Assembly: GCF_037076455.1 (NCBI RefSeq)
Contig: NZ_AP028679.1
Location: 1,751,501 to 1,815,500 of the forward strand
Direction of reading: 5' to 3'
DNA from: Desulfoferula mesophila
Lineage (GTDB): Bacteria > Desulfobacterota > Desulfarculia > Desulfarculales > Desulfarculaceae
Length of the DNA: 64,000 bases
The translations under genes were made by a program, and so were the position numbers. Shown here one piece after another: positions 8,148-15,977 of the stretch. The first letter of the stretch is position 1, and every line of letters begins with the position of its first letter. Below the pieces are notes generated by a model, which saw only the letters and a program-made list of their open reading frames with translations, made no database searches and had not been told where the DNA came from.

Positions 8148-8851
8148 TGCTCCAGGTAAACGACCTGCACACCTATTACGGCAAAAGCCACGTCCTGCAA
8201 GGGGTGGATCTGAGCCTGGAGGCCGGGCAGTTGGCCTGCCTGCTGGGGCGCAACGGGGTGGGCAAGTCCACCACCCTGATGTCCATCATGGGCCTGGTGC
8301 CCCCCCGCAGCGGCAGCGTCAAGTTCAAGGACCGGGAGGTGCTGGGCCGCTCTCCCCACGAGGTCGCCCGTTTGGGCTTGGGCTTCGTGCCCGAGGAGCG
8401 GCGCATCTTCAAAAGCCTTACGGTGCTGGAAAACCTTTTGATCGGTCAAAAGCCGCCCATCCGGGCCGGAGCGGAGCCCTGGACCACCGAGCGCATATTC
8501 GACTCCTTCACCCGCCTGGGCGAGCGCCGCGACAACAAGGGCGGCCATCTCTCCGGCGGCGAGCAGCAGATGCTCACCATCGCCCGTACCCTGATGGGCA
8601 ACCCCGAGCTGATCCTGGTGGACGAGCCCACGGAAGGGCTGGCCCCCCTGGTGGCCGAGGCGGTGCTGGAGATGCTGGCGGCCATCAGCCGCCAGGGGGT
8701 GACCATTCTCATGGTGGAGCAAAATCTCAAGGCCGCGCTCAAGCTGGCCCAGACCTTTTTCATCATGTCCAAGGGACGCATTGTCTTCAGGGGTGACGGC
8801 CAGGAACTGGTCGCCGCGGAGTCGGTGCGCCAAAAGTACCTAGAGGTGTAG
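8144..8851 (+). CDS. livF: branched-chain-type ABC transporter ATPase (LivF family)
   Basis: This 235-residue ATPase is the LivF partner. It has Walker A GRNGVGKSTT, signature LSGGEQQML, Walker B ELILVDEPTEGLAPL, and MVEQNLKAAL with the family's glutamine-rich switch region. Its start overlaps livG by 4 bases. The order H-M-G-F-K places the binding-protein gene last in the transport block, after a 37-base gap with its own ribosome site. Confidence 0.93.
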   Translation: MMLQVNDLHTYYGKSHVLQGVDLSLEAGQLACLLGRNGVGKSTTLMSIMGLVPPRSGSVKFKDREVLGRSPHEVARLGLGFVPEERRIFKSLTVLENLLIGQKPPIRAGAEPWTTERIFDSFTRLGERRDNKGGHLSGGEQQMLTIARTLMGNPELILVDEPTEGLAPLVAEAVLEMLAAISRQGVTILMVEQNLKAALKLAQTFFIMSKGRIVFRGDGQELVAAESVRQKYLEV

Positions 8852-8888
8852 ACGCGAGATTTCATGTCCATTAAGAGGGAGGATTGAA

Positions 8889-10094
8889 ATGCGTAAAGGT
8901 TTCTTGTTGGGGCTGGCCCTGTTGTTGGCGCTCGGTTTGGCGTCATCGGCCTGGGCCGGTGGAACCATCAAACTTGGGGTCATGGAGCCGCTTTCGGGCA
9001 CCTTCAAGGACATCGGCGACCGCTACCTGGAGGGGGTGCAGTACGCCGCCGAGGTGCTCAACGCCAAGGGCGGCATCAACGGCATGAAGGTTGAGGTCAT
9101 TCCGGTGGACAGCGAGCTCAAGCCCGCCATCGCCACCCGCAAGGCCACCAAGCTGCTCATGAAGGACGGGGTCCGCTACTTCTGCGGCGGCACCGGCAGC
9201 TCGGTGGGTGGGGCCATGGTGCAGTTGGCCAATTCCCAAAACGCCCTGTTCTTCACCTACGGCATGGCCGCGGCCAGCCTGACCGGCGACAAGTGCACCC
9301 GCAACTTCTTCCGGGCTTGCGCCAACACCGACAACCAGTCCTATGCCCTGGCGGTGTGGGTGGCCCAGAAGGGCTTCAAGAAGGTGTTCTGCCTGGCCCA
9401 GGATTACTCCTTCGGCAAGGAGGCGGTGGCCGCCTTCACCAAGAAGCTGGCTGAGCTCAATCCCCAGGCCAAGATCGTGGGCACTGCCATGCATCCCATC
9501 GGCACCAAGGACTTCGCCCCCTACGTCAGCCAGATCATCAGCTCCGGCGCCGAGGTGGTGTTCACCTCCAACTGGGGCAGCGACCTTACCCTGCTGCTCA
9601 AGCAGGCCAAACCCCTGGGCCTCAAGGCCAAGTTCGCCTGCTACTACCTGAACGACGACAACGCCATCACCGCCATCGCCAATGACGAGGCGGTCCTCGG
9701 CAGCCAGGCGGTGGAAGAGTACATGCTCACCATTCCCGGCAAGGCCAACGAGGAGTTCATCGCGGGCTTCAAGAAGGCCAAGGGCTACTACCCCACCTGG
9801 CTCCGTGGCAAGGCCTACCTGGCCACCATGTTCTGGGCCGAGGCGGTGAAAAAGGCGGGCTCGGTCAAGGTCGCCGACGTGATCAAGGCCTGGGAAGGCC
9901 TCACCTACGACGGGCCGGCCGGCAAGTGGACCATGCGGGCCTGCGATCACCAGACGCTGATGCCCATGTGGACCGCCACCATGGTTGCCAAGAACCCCTT
10001 CTTCAAGCACGCCTACGTGGGCCCGGCCACCATGGTGCCCGCCGACAAGGTGCAAGTGCCTTGCAAGGACACCGGTTGCAAGGGCTTCAAGTAG
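8889..10094 (+). CDS. livK: branched-chain-type ABC transporter substrate-binding protein
   Basis: The 401-residue product starts with a Sec signal peptide (MRKGFLLGLALLLALGLASS, cleavage near AWA-GG) and continues as a type I periplasmic binding protein: IKLGVMEPLSGTFKDIGD, then GGTGSSVGGAMVQLAN, then VFTSNWGSDLTLLLKQA. The mature protein would capture substrate in the periplasm and deliver it to LivHMGF. Two cysteine-rich spots (CKDTGCKG near the C terminus and CTRNFFRAC inside) could form disulfides. A strong hairpin follows the gene. The ligand is unknown; the family binds amino acids, amides, and aliphatic or aromatic acids. Confidence 0.92.
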   Translation: MRKGFLLGLALLLALGLASSAWAGGTIKLGVMEPLSGTFKDIGDRYLEGVQYAAEVLNAKGGINGMKVEVIPVDSELKPAIATRKATKLLMKDGVRYFCGGTGSSVGGAMVQLANSQNALFFTYGMAAASLTGDKCTRNFFRACANTDNQSYALAVWVAQKGFKKVFCLAQDYSFGKEAVAAFTKKLAELNPQAKIVGTAMHPIGTKDFAPYVSQIISSGAEVVFTSNWGSDLTLLLKQAKPLGLKAKFACYYLNDDNAITAIANDEAVLGSQAVEEYMLTIPGKANEEFIAGFKKAKGYYPTWLRGKAYLATMFWAEAVKKAGSVKVADVIKAWEGLTYDGPAGKWTMRACDHQTLMPMWTATMVAKNPFFKHAYVGPATMVPADKVQVPCKDTGCKGFK

Positions 10095-10123
10095 ACACTC
10101 AACCAGGATAACGCCCAACCCGC

Positions 10124-10149
10124 CGCCGGGCCTTTTCGCGGGCCCGGCG
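10124..10149 (+). terminator. GC-rich hairpin after livK, no U-tract
   Basis: CGCCGGGCC at 10124-10132 pairs perfectly with GGCCCGGCG at 10141-10149 around an 8-base loop. No run of T follows, and the downstream gene reads on in the same direction only 25 bases later. It is therefore better seen as a stabilising or attenuating hairpin inside the operon than as a full terminator. It could keep the livK message more abundant than the genes after it. Confidence 0.6.
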
Positions 10150-10173
10150 ACGGCCCTTAAACGAGGCGGCGGC

Positions 10174-11142
10174 ATGAAGGCGTTAATTACCGGAGGCTCG
10201 GGATTCATCGGCGCGCAACTGGCGCGGCTGTTGGCCAAGGCGGGGCACCGCGCGGCCCTGCTGGACCTGGCGCCGCCCCCGCCGGATTTGGCCAAGGATC
10301 CGCAGACCCATCCTTTCGTGCGGGCCTCGGTCACCAACTTCCCCCTGATGATCGACACCCTGCGCTCCTTGCAGGTGGACACGGTGTTCCATCTGGGGGG
10401 CATGCTCTCCATGCCCTGCGAGCGCGACCCCTGGAGCGCCTTTGAGGTCAACGTGTCCGGCACCTATCACGTGTTGGAGGCGGCGCGCCTGGCCGGGGTG
10501 GGGCGCTTTATTCTCTCCAGCAGCATCGCGGTGTACGGCGAGGATCTGCCTCCGGCCCCCATAAACGACGACAGTTTGCAGCGCCCGTCCTCCATGTACG
10601 GCACCAGCAAGGTCTTCGGCGAGCTGATGGGCCGTTTCTACGCCCGCCGCTTTGGCCTGGATTTTCGCGGCCTGCGCATCCCCTCGGTGGTGGGGCCCGG
10701 CTCCAAGGTGCCCCATATGTCCATCTACAACTGCTGGGCCATCGAGCGACCCCTGCTGGGGGAGCCCTACGATATCTTGGTGGAGCCCGCCACCCGCTGC
10801 CCCACCATCTATTACAAGGACGCGGCCCGCGCCCTCATGGAAATGGCTATGGCCCCGGTGCAGCGGATCAAAACCAAGGTGTATAACATTAACGGGTTCA
10901 ACCCGGCCTATTCGGCCGACGAATTGGTGGAGGCGGTGCGGGGGCTGGTGCCGGAGGCGCGGCTGGGCTTCACGCCCGACCCGGAAATCACCACCCTGAT
11001 CCAGGCCATCGGCAGCCGCCCGCTGGACGATGGCCACGCCCGCCAGGAATGGGGCTGGCGGCCGGGTTACGACCTTCCCGGCATGATCGAGGATTTCAAG
11101 CGCGAGCTGGCCCGTTTGGGCCAGGCCAACGGCACGGCATAG
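10174..11142 (+). CDS. NAD-dependent epimerase/dehydratase, extended SDR (threonine-dehydrogenase-like)
   Basis: A 322-residue extended short-chain dehydrogenase. The NAD-binding motif is ITGGSGFIGAQLARLL, the active site shows SSSIAVYGE and the YGTSK catalytic Tyr/Lys pair, and the segment AATRCPTIYYKDAARALMEM resembles members related to L-threonine 3-dehydrogenase and UDP-hexose epimerases. ATG 10174 follows the ribosome-like GAGGCGGC. Standing between an importer and a beta-keto acid cleavage enzyme, it more likely oxidises or epimerises a small hydroxylated substrate than a nucleotide sugar. That is inference; the fold alone does not fix the substrate. Confidence 0.8.
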   Translation: MKALITGGSGFIGAQLARLLAKAGHRAALLDLAPPPPDLAKDPQTHPFVRASVTNFPLMIDTLRSLQVDTVFHLGGMLSMPCERDPWSAFEVNVSGTYHVLEAARLAGVGRFILSSSIAVYGEDLPPAPINDDSLQRPSSMYGTSKVFGELMGRFYARRFGLDFRGLRIPSVVGPGSKVPHMSIYNCWAIERPLLGEPYDILVEPATRCPTIYYKDAARALMEMAMAPVQRIKTKVYNINGFNPAYSADELVEAVRGLVPEARLGFTPDPEITTLIQAIGSRPLDDGHARQEWGWRPGYDLPGMIEDFKRELARLGQANGTA

Positions 11143-11157
11143 AAAGGCAGCCAAACA

Positions 11158-12093
11158 ATGGGCAAGGGCAAGGCACGCAAGGCAATCATAACCGCGGCGG
11201 TAACCGGCTCCATCCACACCCCCACCATGTCCCCCTATCTGCCGGTAACTCCGGAGCAGCTGATCGCCGACATACTTTCGGTGCACGAGGCCGGGGGGGC
11301 GGTGGCCCATCTGCACGTGCGCGACCCCCAGACCGGCCTGCCCAACGCGGACCAGGACATCTACCGGGAGGTGGCCTCGGAGGTGAAGCGCCGCTGCGAC
11401 ATCGTGCTGTGCACCACCACCGGCGGCAAGCTGGGTGAGTCGGTGGAGAACCGCTCCCAAGTGGTCGCCAACCTGCAGCCCGAGCTGGCCTCGCTGAACG
11501 CCGGGTCCTTGAACTTCGCCCTGTTTCACGTGGCCGGGCAGCACCAGGAGTGGCGGCACGATTGGGAAAAGGCCTACCTGGAGGCCACGGAGGACTATAT
11601 CTTTCCCAACACCTTTTACACCATGCGCCGCTTTCTGGAGATCATGCGCCCCTTTGAGACCAAGCCCGAGTTCGAGATCTACGACGTGGGCATGATCAAC
11701 AATCTGGCCCATCTCATCCAGGCGGGGCACGTCAAGACCCCGGTGTACCTCCAGTTCGTGATGGGCATCCTGGGCGGCATCCCGGCCACGGTGGACAACC
11801 TGGTGTATCTGGTGCAGACCGCCCAACGGCAGATTGGCGACTTCCAGTGGTCGGTGTGCGCGGCCGGGCGCTTTCAGTTCCCCATGACCACCCACGCACT
11901 GTTGATGGGCGGCAACGCCCGGGTGGGCCTGGAGGACAACCTCTACCTGGAGCGAGGCGTGCTGGCCAAGAGCAGCGGGGAGCAAGTGGCCAAGCTGATC
12001 CGCATCGCCCGCGAGTTGGGCATCGAACCCGCCACCCCGGACGAGGCCCGGGAGATCCTGGGGCTCAAGGGGCTGGACAAGGTCAACTACTAG
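11158..12093 (+). CDS. beta-keto acid cleavage enzyme (BKACE, DUF849)
   Basis: This 311-residue TIM-barrel protein matches the BKACE family: AIITAAVTGSIHTPTMSPYL at the start, AHLHVRDPQTG with the zinc-binding HxH, and a late GGNARVGLEDNLYLERG. Characterised members condense a beta-keto acid with acetyl-CoA, releasing a CoA thioester and acetoacetate; one acts on dehydrocarnitine, another on 3-keto-5-aminohexanoate. Together with the 3-hydroxyacyl-CoA-dehydrogenase family gene at 4527 this gives a two-step oxidise-then-cleave route. It ends the operon, followed 21 bases later by a strong terminator. Confidence 0.9.
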   Translation: MGKGKARKAIITAAVTGSIHTPTMSPYLPVTPEQLIADILSVHEAGGAVAHLHVRDPQTGLPNADQDIYREVASEVKRRCDIVLCTTTGGKLGESVENRSQVVANLQPELASLNAGSLNFALFHVAGQHQEWRHDWEKAYLEATEDYIFPNTFYTMRRFLEIMRPFETKPEFEIYDVGMINNLAHLIQAGHVKTPVYLQFVMGILGGIPATVDNLVYLVQTAQRQIGDFQWSVCAAGRFQFPMTTHALLMGGNARVGLEDNLYLERGVLAKSSGEQVAKLIRIARELGIEPATPDEAREILGLKGLDKVNY

Positions 12094-12114
12094 AGGAATC
12101 GACCCCAAGCCGGG

Positions 12115-12167
12115 GCGGTTTGTCCGGAACGCCGATTTTTCGGTGGCCCGGACAAACCGCTTTTTTG
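12115..12167 (+). terminator. rho-independent terminator
   Basis: GCGGTTTGTCCGG at 12115-12127 pairs perfectly over 13 bp with CCGGACAAACCGC at 12148-12160, followed directly by TTTTTT. It closes the XRE-Liv-BKACE operon. Confidence 0.92.
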
Positions 12168-12242
12168 TTGGTCTAGCGCCATAAGCCCGTCTGGAGCGCC
12201 GAGTCCGCCGGTTGGGGCGGCTGAGGGCCCATTCAAAAATCC

Positions 12243-12277
12243 TTGACAAAAGGGTTAACACATGGAAAAGTATTAAC
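12243..12277 (+). promoter_or_regulatory. promoter-like region with GTTAA dyad upstream of iclR-type gene
   Basis: A perfect -35 hexamer TTGACA lies at 12243-12248, but the best -10 match (TATTAA, 12271-12276) is 22 bases away, longer than normal. Within this span, GTTAACAC (12254-12261) and GTATTAAC (12270-12277) form an inverted repeat matching at 7 of 8 positions. The layout suggests a regulator site overlapping the promoter, probably bound by the IclR-type protein encoded 36 bases downstream. Confidence 0.45.
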
Positions 12278-12312
12278 GAAAACGAAACAGCGTATCACAA
12301 TGAGAGACGATA

Positions 12313-13110
12313 ATGGCGGTGAAGGTCGTTGAGTCCCTGCTCAAGGGGTTGAAGGTCATGGAGGCGGTGGCATGCCACCCCCATGGTCAAAGTTTGCCCG
12401 AGATAATCAGGGTAACCGGCCTGCCCAAGGCCACCGCCTACCGCATGTTGCAAACCTTGGTGGCCAGCAATTACCTGCACTATTTCGAAGACACCACCCT
12501 GTACCAACTGGGCCCCAAGGTCATGTCCCTGGGCATGTCCACCCTGGCCGGGCAAGACCTGGCCCCCCTGGCCGAGCCCTATCTGAAAGAGCTTTCCAAG
12601 CGCATCGGCCAGAACGTCAACATGGGCATTCTGGATCATGGCAAGGTCGTCTACATCATCCGCGTCAAGGTGCGCCGCATCCTGGGCATCGACCTGGCGG
12701 TGGGCAGCCGTTTGCCCGCCCACAACAGCGCCATTGGTTGGGCCTTGTTGGCCTTTGCCGAAGCCGGGCGTTTGCAAACCCTCCTGGACGAGATCGCGGC
12801 CGACGAAAAACTGTCCCGGGAGGTGGGGCCCCATGGGGTCAACCTGATGAGACGCCTGGAGCGAATCCGCCAGGAAGGCTACGCCCTGGGCGAAGACGAG
12901 TACGTAACCGGCCTGCGCTCGGTGGCCGTGCCGGTGTTCGACCAATCCGGCCACGCCGAAGCCGCCATCAACGTCCCCGTGTTCAGCCAGCTGTGCGGCA
13001 AGCGAGAGTTGCTGGAGCAATATCTGCCGCTGGTGCGGGAAACCGCCGCGACCATCTCCCAGCTCCGGGGATACCTCCCCGGCGTTCAATCGGAATCAAG
13101 GAGCCAGTGA
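12313..13110 (+). CDS. IclR-family transcriptional regulator
   Basis: The 265-residue protein has the IclR winged helix-turn-helix (LPEIIRVTGLPKATAYRML) and the C-terminal effector domain with the typical GSRLPAHNSAIGWALLAF and EDEYVTGLRSVAVPVFD. IclR proteins bind small carboxylates and act as repressors or activators of adjacent catabolic genes. Its TGA stop overlaps the ATG of the EPSP-synthase-like gene, so both are translated from one message. That ties this regulator to the enolpyruvyl transferase and the TRAP genes that follow. Confidence 0.93.
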   Translation: MAVKVVESLLKGLKVMEAVACHPHGQSLPEIIRVTGLPKATAYRMLQTLVASNYLHYFEDTTLYQLGPKVMSLGMSTLAGQDLAPLAEPYLKELSKRIGQNVNMGILDHGKVVYIIRVKVRRILGIDLAVGSRLPAHNSAIGWALLAFAEAGRLQTLLDEIAADEKLSREVGPHGVNLMRRLERIRQEGYALGEDEYVTGLRSVAVPVFDQSGHAEAAINVPVFSQLCGKRELLEQYLPLVRETAATISQLRGYLPGVQSESRSQ

Positions 13111-14399
13111 TGAAGTTCATCGTAAGCCGGTCCTCCCTCAGGGGGACCACCCGCATTCCGGGCAACAAGTCCGCCACCGCCCGGGCCATCGTCTTGGGCG
13201 GATTGGCCGAGGGCACCTCCAAGGTGGGCAACTGCCTGCCCGGCATCGACAGTTTCTCCATCGTGGAAATGATGCGGGCCCTGGGGGCCAAGATCGACAC
13301 CTCCAACCCCGAGTACTGGGTTTTCGAGGGCGTGGCCAACCGGCCCCAGGTCCCCGCCTGCGTGTTGGACGCGGGCAACTCGGGCACCGGCTACTACCTC
13401 ATCGCGGCCATCGCCGCCCTGATCGACGGCCGCTCGGTGGTCTCCGGCGACTACCAGATTTGCCGCCGTCCGGCCCAGCCGCTCATCGAGGCGCTGGGCG
13501 ATTTGGGGGCGGAGGTCATCTCCACCCGAGGCAACGGCCTGGCCCCCCTGGTGGTCAAGGGCCCCATGCGCGGCGGCCGCACCAAGCTGCCCGGCGTCAA
13601 CTCCCAGTGGCTGAGCCCGCTGTTGATCGCCGGCGGCCTCACCCCCGAGGGCATCGTCGTGGACGAGGACGACCTCATGGAGCGGCCCTACGTGGACATG
13701 ACCATGGGCTGGATCCGCACCGCGGGAGGCCAGGTCTCCCACGACAACTACGACGTGTTCACCGTGCCCGGCGGCCAGCAGTACAAGGCCTTCACCGCCG
13801 ACATCCCCGCCGACTGGGGCAGCTCGGGCTATCCCATGGTGGCCGCGGCCATCACCGACTCCAAGGTAACCTTCACCGGCATGAACCCCGACGACTACGC
13901 CGGAGAAAAGGCCTACCCCCATATCATAAAGGCCATGGGCGGCAAGGTGACCTTCGAGGACGAGGGCCGCACCGTGACCGTGGAGGGCGGCGCCGAGCTG
14001 AAAGGCATCGAGATCGACTGCTCGGGCACCCCGGACGCGGTGCCCGCCCTGGCGGTGCTGGGCTGCAAGGCCCGGGGCAAGACCCGCCTGTTCAACATCG
14101 AGGCCAGCCGCCTCAAGGAGACCGACCGTACCCGCTCCATTATGGAGGAGCTCACCAAGATGGGCGGCAAGTTCGAGGAGACCCCGGACAGCCTGACCAT
14201 CCACCATTCCGAGCTCAAGGGTACCCACATCGACGGCCGCCACGACCACCGCATCGTCATGGCCACCGCGGTGGCGGCCATGATCGCCGAAGGCGAGACC
14301 ATCATCGACGACGCCGAGTACGTGGGGGTGTCCTTCCCCAACTTCTACGAGGTCATGACCGCCCTGGGCGCGGACCTGGGGCGCATGGAGATCGTGTAA
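13110..14399 (+). CDS. EPSP synthase family protein (3-phosphoshikimate 1-carboxyvinyltransferase-like)
   Basis: A 429-residue member of the enolpyruvyl transferase fold. Conserved landmarks are present: IPGNKSATARA (the Lys and, five on, the Arg of the substrate site), GNSGTGYYL, RRPAQPLIEAL, NSQWLSPLLIAG, GTPDAVPALAVLG (catalytic Asp), RLKETDRTRS and DHRIVMATAVAA. It should therefore be active. The ATG at 13110 overlaps the iclR stop. No other shikimate-pathway gene is near; instead it sits between an IclR regulator and a TAXI-TRAP transporter. It may be the genome's only AroA in an odd place, or a paralogue that adds enolpyruvate to another substrate. Confidence 0.82.
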   Translation: MKFIVSRSSLRGTTRIPGNKSATARAIVLGGLAEGTSKVGNCLPGIDSFSIVEMMRALGAKIDTSNPEYWVFEGVANRPQVPACVLDAGNSGTGYYLIAAIAALIDGRSVVSGDYQICRRPAQPLIEALGDLGAEVISTRGNGLAPLVVKGPMRGGRTKLPGVNSQWLSPLLIAGGLTPEGIVVDEDDLMERPYVDMTMGWIRTAGGQVSHDNYDVFTVPGGQQYKAFTADIPADWGSSGYPMVAAAITDSKVTFTGMNPDDYAGEKAYPHIIKAMGGKVTFEDEGRTVTVEGGAELKGIEIDCSGTPDAVPALAVLGCKARGKTRLFNIEASRLKETDRTRSIMEELTKMGGKFEETPDSLTIHHSELKGTHIDGRHDHRIVMATAVAAMIAEGETIIDDAEYVGVSFPNFYEVMTALGADLGRMEIV

Positions 14400-14439
14400 T
14401 CCCGACGGGGCCGCCCCCGCTGGTTGTTTCAATAAAGGT

Positions 14440-14462
14440 CGGGCCGGAGCTGCTTCGGCCCG
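14440..14462 (+). other. strong hairpin before the TAXI binding-protein gene
   Basis: CGGGCCGGAG at 14440-14449 pairs with CTTCGGCCCG at 14453-14462 with one G-U pair and a three-base loop. No T-run follows. It lies between the EPSP-like gene and the binding-protein gene, 24 bases before the start codon. It could limit read-through or protect the 5' end of the downstream message. Confidence 0.5.
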
Positions 14463-14486
14463 CGTATAAACAGGGGAGAGAGTAGC

Positions 14487-15458
14487 ATGAGAAAAGCTCT
14501 GAGCATTTGCCTTACGCTGGCCCTGAGCCTGGCCTTGGCCCTGCCCGCCGCGGCCGCGGAAAAACGCATCAGCATCGGCACCGCCGGCACCGCCGGGGCC
14601 TTGTACCCCATGGGTGTAGCCATGGCCGAGACCATCAACCGCCACGTGCCGAACTTCAAGGCCTCCGCCGAGGCCAGCTCCGCTTCGCTGGAGAACATCC
14701 GCAACCTGGCCCAGGGCAACGTGGACTGGGCCATCAGCCAGAACGAAGTGGCCTTTTTGGCCTACAACGGCAAGGACAAGTACGAGGGCCGCGCGGTCAC
14801 CTCGCTGCGCTCCCTGTTCGGCACCATCTTGTCCTGGGCCCAGATATTCACCAGCGCCGACAGCGGCCTGAACAGCGTGAAGGACTTCAAGGGCAAGCGC
14901 ATCGGCGTGGGCGCCCCGGGCAGCGGCGGAGAGCGCGCGGCCCAGAAGATCCTGAGCTACTACGGCCTGACCTACAAGGACATCAAGCCCGAGTTCATGT
15001 CCAACGCCGAGATGGTGGCCGCCCTCAAGGACGGCACCCTGGACGCCTTCATCATCACCCACCCCCTGAAGTCGGCCGCCCTTTTGGACCTGACCACCAG
15101 CTACAAGGTGAAGATGATCCCCGTGGGCGACGAAGGCTTCTACAAGAAGTACCCCTTCTTCACCAAGATGGACGTGCCGGCCGGCACCTACCGCAACGTG
15201 GACCAGCCGGTGCCCACCCCCACCAGCCGGGTGGTGATGTACACCAGCACCAAGGCCGAGCTGTCGGTCGACCAGGTATTCGCCCTGCTCAAGGGCCTGT
15301 GGGAAAACACCGGCGAGTGGACCAACACCCACCCGGCGGTGAAGAAATACACCACGCTTGCCGATGCGGTTAAGGGCCTGCAAGTGCCCCTGCATCCCGG
15401 CGCGGTGAAGTACTACAAGGAAAAGGGCCTGGACGTTCCGGCTCGTTTGATCAAGTAG
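14487..15458 (+). CDS. TAXI-family TRAP transporter solute-binding protein
   Basis: The 323-residue product has a Sec signal peptide (MRKALSICLTLALSLALALP, cleavage near AAA-EK) followed by the TAXI signature IGTAGTAGALYPMGVAMAE. It continues with GAPGSGGERAAQKIL and a C-terminal YYKEKGLDVPARLIK. It would bind solute in the periplasm for the fused TRAP permease encoded two genes on. The ligands of most TAXI proteins are unknown; glutamate or related acids are reported for a few. A ribosome site (GGGGAGAG) precedes the ATG. Confidence 0.93.
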   Translation: MRKALSICLTLALSLALALPAAAAEKRISIGTAGTAGALYPMGVAMAETINRHVPNFKASAEASSASLENIRNLAQGNVDWAISQNEVAFLAYNGKDKYEGRAVTSLRSLFGTILSWAQIFTSADSGLNSVKDFKGKRIGVGAPGSGGERAAQKILSYYGLTYKDIKPEFMSNAEMVAALKDGTLDAFIITHPLKSAALLDLTTSYKVKMIPVGDEGFYKKYPFFTKMDVPAGTYRNVDQPVPTPTSRVVMYTSTKAELSVDQVFALLKGLWENTGEWTNTHPAVKKYTTLADAVKGLQVPLHPGAVKYYKEKGLDVPARLIK

Positions 15459-15475
15459 GCTAAGGAATCCTCGTC

Positions 15476-15973
15476 ATGTCGGCGCTCTCCCGCCAGGGCC
15501 AATTCATCTTGTTGATGCTCCTGGTGGCCCTTTGTCTTCCCCTGCCCGCGGCGGGGGAGGACGGCGGGAGGGCGCTGTTTATCTTTAACCCTCGAACCGG
15601 CCTGCGGGCCAGCCTGCCTCTGACCAACGTTACCAGCCTGACCCTGAAGTTTTTCCATTCCTACGATTGCGTGTGGATCGAAGAGTCCTTTCGCCCAGTG
15701 GGCGGCAAATTCTATCCTTGCGAGGTCTCCTATGGGGCCGACACTTATGACTACCGCGACCAGCGCTACGCTAGCCGCGCCCGCGTGGGCGCTCATCAGG
15801 TCCATTTGACCGACATCAAACCCCGCCCCTCGGATGTTCTGGCCCAGATCGCCACCCGAGTGGCCTTTACCAAACCCCAACAACTGATCTTGCACACAAC
15901 CAAGGGCAGCCGCGCCTACCTCTTTACTCAGTGGGGCAGGCCGGGAGAGCCCTTGGTCCTAAGCATAAAGTGA
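15476..15973 (+). CDS. DUF1850 domain-containing protein
   Basis: This 165-residue protein has an N-terminal hydrophobic segment resembling a signal peptide (FILLMLLVALCLPLPAAG), then a small beta-rich domain with the DUF1850 pattern LTLKFFHSYDCVWIEESF. DUF1850 genes are often found between a TAXI binding protein and a fused TRAP permease, exactly as here. It is probably exported and helps the transporter, but its role is not known. It starts 17 bases after the binding-protein stop and ends 4 bases before the permease start. Confidence 0.82.
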   Translation: MSALSRQGQFILLMLLVALCLPLPAAGEDGGRALFIFNPRTGLRASLPLTNVTSLTLKFFHSYDCVWIEESFRPVGGKFYPCEVSYGADTYDYRDQRYASRARVGAHQVHLTDIKPRPSDVLAQIATRVAFTKPQQLILHTTKGSRAYLFTQWGRPGEPLVLSIK

Positions 15974-15977
15974 GGCC

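Noticed and set aside
10183-12261. Long minus-strand open frame (692 codons) opposite the SDR and BKACE genes
   Set aside because: It is a high-GC shadow: its composition (His, Gly, Gln rich) has no recognisable domain, while both plus-strand genes are clear family members.
13086-15395. Long minus-strand open frame opposite the EPSP-like and TAXI genes
   Set aside because: Same reason: a low-complexity translation opposite two well-conserved genes.
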